Assembly: GCA_020432595.1 (NCBI GenBank)
Contig: JAGQGA010000308.1
Span: 1-6,628 of the forward strand
Reading direction: 5' to 3'
DNA: 6,628 nt
DNA from: Anaerolineales bacterium
Lineage (GTDB): Bacteria; Chloroflexota; Anaerolineae; Promineifilales; Promineifilaceae
Made by a program: the position numbers and the translations under genes. A model generated the notes under the pieces. That model searched no databases, had not been told where the DNA came from, and saw nothing but the letters and a program-made list of their open reading frames with translations. Below are positions 4,861 through 6,628 of the stretch, piece by piece. Numbering within the stretch: position 1 is the first letter of the stretch; each line of letters starts with the position of its first letter.

Positions 4861-6009
4861 CTAGGGGCAGTATTGGGCAAAGTCACCTACGCAGATCTCG
4901 TCCCAGTTGCGGAAGCCGTCGGCAATCACGGTGTCGGCGATGTTGTCTTTGGTGACACCGATGGGTTCGAGGGCGATGAACGGGATGTCGTTGGTGCCAT
5001 TGTTCAGGGTCAGCCCACCGGTCATGCCAGCCAAATCTTCGCCTTTGAGCAGGGCGATGGCAGCAGCAGCAGCAGCTTCGGCCTCAGCCTTGATCGGCTT
5101 GTAGACGGTCATGGCCTGGTCGCCAGCGAGGATGTTCTGGATGCCACCGACGGTTGCGTCTTGACCAGAGATCGGGATGCCAGCTTCGGCGGGGCTAACG
5201 CCAGCGTTCTTGTAGGCGGAGATGACGGCGTTGGCAAGACCATCGTTGGCGGCAAAAACGGCCGTTATTTCCCCATTCGCTGCCGTCAACATCTGCTCAA
5301 ACACCACCAGCGCCTGCTGGTTGTCCCATTCCGGCACAGCTTGGTCATCCACCAGCGTCCAGGAGCCATCATCAAAGTGCGGCTGGGCCACGGAAGCATA
5401 CCCATCACGGAACAGCGTGGCGTTGTTGTCGGTTGGGCCACCATTCAAGAAGGCAACCTTCGGCGCATCCTGCGCGTCAATCAACGGTTCCAAAACAGTC
5501 CCCATCGTCTTGCCAACCTGCACGTTGTCAAAGCTCACGTACACATCAGCCCCAGGCCCTTCAATGGTCAGGCGGTCATAATCCACAACCATTACCCCAG
5601 CTTCACGAGCCATGGCAATGATAGCCGCACCCGAACCAGAGTCGAGGTTGACCAGCAGGAGAACCTTCGCCCCAGCGGTAATGGCCTGTTCAGCCTGGGT
5701 TTGTTGGGTGCGAGCATCCCCTTCGGCGTTGACGATGTTGTATTCAACGCCAGCAGCGTCAAAAGCGGATTCAAAGAAGCGGCGGTCGTCGGTTTCCCAA
5801 CGGGCAGAGCTGGCCGAATCGGGCAGCAATACCCAGATCGAGCCTTCAGCCATCACTTCTTCTTCGGCAGGGGCGGCTTCTTCGGCTGGCGCAGCTTCTT
5901 CAGCCGGAGCAGCTTCTTCCTCGGCGGGAGCCGGGGTCTCGGTGCCGCCACACGCTACCAAAATGAGCGCCAGCAGCAGCAACAGAATAACGGTTACATT
6001 TTTTTTCAT
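4861..6009 (-). CDS. xylF: XylF-like sugar-binding lipoprotein (D-xylose ABC transporter substrate-binding protein)
   Basis: This 382-residue lipoprotein begins with MKK and a long hydrophobic segment, then the lipobox LVAC with lipidated Cys20. An acidic, flexible Pro/Ala/Glu linker (about 21-55, three AAPAEE units) follows, then a periplasmic-binding-protein fold. Segments typical of XylF are visible: VVDYDRL (141-147) and YVSFDN (157-162) in the first lobe and hinge, NGGPTDNNA (189-197), AANDG (253-257), SGQDA (281-285), MTVYKPI (300-306) and LNNG (335-338). The order and spacing match the xylose-binding family (type I periplasmic-binding fold) well, with D-xylose as the probable but unproven ligand. 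A poly-Ala run (312-317) lies in a helix. Cys373 and Cys381 near the C-terminus could form a disulfide. The ATG at 6007-6009 has a very strong Shine-Dalgarno. It is the first gene of the transporter operon. Confidence 0.88.
   Translation of the reverse strand: MKKNVTVILLLLLALILVACGGTETPAPAEEEAAPAEEAAPAEEAAPAEEEVMAEGSIWVLLPDSASSARWETDDRRFFESAFDAAGVEYNIVNAEGDARTQQTQAEQAITAGAKVLLLVNLDSGSGAAIIAMAREAGVMVVDYDRLTIEGPGADVYVSFDNVQVGKTMGTVLEPLIDAQDAPKVAFLNGGPTDNNATLFRDGYASVAQPHFDDGSWTLVDDQAVPEWDNQQALVVFEQMLTAANGEITAVFAANDGLANAVISAYKNAGVSPAEAGIPISGQDATVGGIQNILAGDQAMTVYKPIKAEAEAAAAAAIALLKGEDLAGMTGGLTLNNGTNDIPFIALEPIGVTKDNIADTVIADGFRNWDEICVGDFAQYCP
5257..5274. repeat. Fifth exact AACGGCCGTT, within an 18-bp repeat shared with the FG-GAP gene
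   Basis: AACGGCCGTTATTTCCCC is identical at 1101-1118 in the FG-GAP gene and at 5257-5274 in the xylF-like gene. Both code for GEITAV on the minus strand, in proteins that are otherwise unrelated. The match stops at the flanking bases on both sides. Confidence 0.8.
5860..5913 (-). repeat. Three 18-nt tandem units encoding the AAPAEE linker of the binding protein
   Basis: Three in-frame 18-nt units (5860-5877, 5878-5895, 5896-5913) encode residues 33-50 as AAPAEE repeated three times. The units differ at several third positions, so they are not recent identical duplications. The linker likely keeps the binding domain away from the lipid anchor, and its length could vary between strains. Confidence 0.8.
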
Positions 6010-6017
6010 CTAACTTT

Positions 6018-6024
6018 TCCTCCT
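6018..6024 (-). promoter_or_regulatory. Very strong Shine-Dalgarno of the xylF-like gene
   Basis: The minus strand reads AGGAGGA, 8 bases before the ATG at 6007-6009, a near-perfect match to the anti-Shine-Dalgarno. It fixes the start codon and fits a highly expressed binding protein. Confidence 0.85.
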
Positions 6025-6049
6025 GCAAAATTGAGGGTAACAATTTTGC
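6025..6049 (-). promoter_or_regulatory. Hairpin in the xylF leader directly abutting the Shine-Dalgarno
   Basis: GCAAAATTG (6025-6033) and CAATTTTGC (6041-6049) are perfect 9-bp reverse complements with a 7-nt loop. On the minus strand the stem ends exactly where AGGAGGA begins. It could stabilise the mRNA 5' end, affect ribosome access, or be a double-stranded operator for a dimeric repressor. The dyad is directly visible; the role is inferred. Confidence 0.6.
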
Positions 6050-6154
6050 GTGTTAAAAATGATGTAACGAAACAAAAAAGGGGGGAAACAAGAAACAAAC
6101 GAATGATCACCTCGCTTTTGCCCGGCGTTGGGCAACATGACTAAATTTGCAGCG

Positions 6155-6182
6155 GTGAATTCAGCTAGTTTCACAAGTTATA
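6155..6182 (-). promoter_or_regulatory. Candidate operator palindrome next to a possible -10 of the transporter operon
   Basis: GTGAATTCAGCTAGTTTCAC (6155-6174) is a 20-bp imperfect palindrome: 5-bp outer arms GTGAA/TTCAC and a symmetric AGCT centre, 14 of 20 positions symmetric. Reading leftward, TATAAC (complement of 6177-6182) lies 2 bases upstream and resembles a -10 box. If that is right, the palindrome covers the transcription start, a classic repressor position (LacI-type operators have similar size and symmetry). I see no good -35 at 16-18 bases, so this is tentative. Confidence 0.35.
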
Positions 6183-6233
6183 CCGCACCTATAGAAGGTG
6201 ATGCACCCCCTAAACCCTCTTTTATTTGATGGG

Positions 6234-6267
6234 TTTCCCCTTGTCAGATTAGGGGAAATCCCCTAAT
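6234..6267. promoter_or_regulatory. Two mutually exclusive hairpins in the divergent region
   Basis: TTTCCCC (6234-6240) can pair with GGGGAAA (6252-6258). ATTAGGGG (6248-6255) can pair with CCCCTAAT (6260-6267) around an AAAT loop. Both use 6252-6255, so only one can form. The 8-bp dyad alone could equally be a protein-binding site for either divergent promoter. No T-run follows on either strand. Confidence 0.4.
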
Positions 6268-6320
6268 TGTGCGGGAAAATGGCGGTAGGCAGGGAGGGGA
6301 TGGGGTGGCATAATTGGCTT

Positions 6321-6628
6321 ATGGGACTTTCAACTCGGGTTTTGCTGGCTGATGATCATGCGGTGGTGCGGGCGGGTATCCGCAATGCCATTGAAGATTT
6401 GCCCCACATTATGATTGTGGGCGAGGTGGGTAGTGGACCAGAGTTGATGGAAGGGTTGGCTATGCTATCGCCCGACCTGCTGCTGATTGATGTGACGATG
6501 CCGGCGTTTGAGCCGATTAGTACCATTCGTCGCATTCGCGGATTGTACCCCAAGCTGCGGATTTTGGTGGTGAGTGCGTATGATGACGATGTGTATGTGC
6601 AGGGGCTGCTGAGTGTAGGGGTGAATGG
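6321..6628 (+). CDS. NarL/FixJ-type response regulator, receiver domain (3' end outside window)
   Basis: Starting at ATG 6321, 102 codons run in frame to the window end without a stop. The protein opens TRVLLADDHAVVRAG, the standard receiver start with acidic residues Asp11 and Asp12. The phosphoacceptor is Asp57 in LLLIDVTMP, and the switch Ser85 lies in LRILVVSAYDDDVYV. The window ends at GVNG, just before the conserved Lys. The DDH opening and overall pattern are typical of NarL/FixJ-family regulators, so a C-terminal LuxR-type helix-turn-helix is expected but not visible. The usual 'MPxxdG' after the phosphoacceptor is MPAFEP here. No Shine-Dalgarno lies at normal spacing, but CATAAT (6309-6314) ends 6 bases before the ATG, so the mRNA may be leaderless. 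It is divergent from the xylF-like gene. Confidence 0.88.
   Translation, partial: MGLSTRVLLADDHAVVRAGIRNAIEDLPHIMIVGEVGSGPELMEGLAMLSPDLLLIDVTMPAFEPISTIRRIRGLYPKLRILVVSAYDDDVYVQGLLSVGVN

Larger units (their letters stand above)
6010..6320. other. Divergent intergenic region between the xylF-like gene and the response regulator
   Basis: These 311 bases hold no convincing gene. They must contain the promoters of both the transporter operon (leftward) and the response regulator (rightward). Visible structures are a hairpin beside the xylF Shine-Dalgarno (6025-6049), an A6G6 tract (6074-6085) in an A-rich stretch, a weak GC-rich dyad (6118-6123/6130-6135), an operator-like palindrome with a possible -10 (6155-6182), and competing hairpins (6234-6267). 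Compared with the flanking genes it is clearly AT-richer, as expected for a regulatory region. Confidence 0.7.

Noticed and set aside
6118..6135. GC-rich 6-bp dyad TTGCCC/GGGCAA in the xylF leader as a terminator
   Set aside because: Short stem with no T-run on either strand; could arise by chance.
4873..6144. 423-codon open frame on the + strand across the xylF-like gene
   Set aside because: It is antisense to a well-supported gene with lipobox and family motifs, has no recognisable domain, and runs into the regulatory region. It is a composition shadow.
6155..6174. CRP-like site on the minus strand (TGTGA followed by TCACC)
   Set aside because: The half-sites are 12 bases apart instead of 6, so it does not fit the CRP/FNR consensus; kept only as a generic palindrome.

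Overview
The window reads as a piece of a bacterial chromosome, most likely from the Chloroflexota (Anaerolineae or a related class). This is inferred from three things: the solute-binding lipoprotein has an acidic Pro/Ala/Glu linker of a kind common in that phylum, the XylG-like ATPase has a single domain, and the intergenic gaps are full of short-unit inverted repeats. No rRNA or other marker gene is present, so the assignment is tentative.

Layout. The left edge (1-417, + strand) is the C-terminal end of an aldo/keto reductase. It converges on a minus-strand series, with a long inverted repeat (420-485) between the two stop codons. Read in their own direction (right to left), the minus-strand genes are: a XylF-like sugar-binding lipoprotein (4861-6009), a single-domain sugar ABC ATPase (3999-4766), a XylH-like permease (2739-3995), a lipoprotein with seven FG-GAP/VCBS-type repeats and a C-terminal ASPIC/UnbV domain (909-2582), and a small NTF2/SnoaL-like protein (481-882). 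At the right edge, a NarL/FixJ-type response regulator starts divergently on the + strand (6321, cut by the window end). The 311-base divergent region (6010-6320) holds a hairpin touching the xylF ribosome binding site, an operator-like palindrome beside a possible -10 element, and a pair of competing hairpins.

How the genes work together. The three transporter genes form a complete importer of the xylose/ribose type: lipid-anchored binding protein, membrane channel and ATPase. ATPase and permease are 3 bases apart. The binding-protein gene is separated from them by a strong hairpin, a common way to make the binding protein in excess. The FG-GAP lipoprotein and the NTF2-like gene follow after two further inverted repeats and may be a separate unit. 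The neighbouring response regulator could control the transporter, but nothing in the sequence proves it.

The most unusual signals are at DNA level. The gap 2595-2657 has the architecture of a REPIN: two inverted palindromic REP units with outward GTAG heads. The 10-mer palindrome AACGGCCGTT occurs five times exactly and three times with one mismatch, always inside genes and in all three reading frames, which resembles the highly iterated palindromes of cyanobacteria. Three other gene junctions hold inverted repeats, and the arms of each are built from short units related to 7- or 9-nt tandem repeats. I see no CRISPR array, tRNA, rRNA, transposase, phage gene or defence system.
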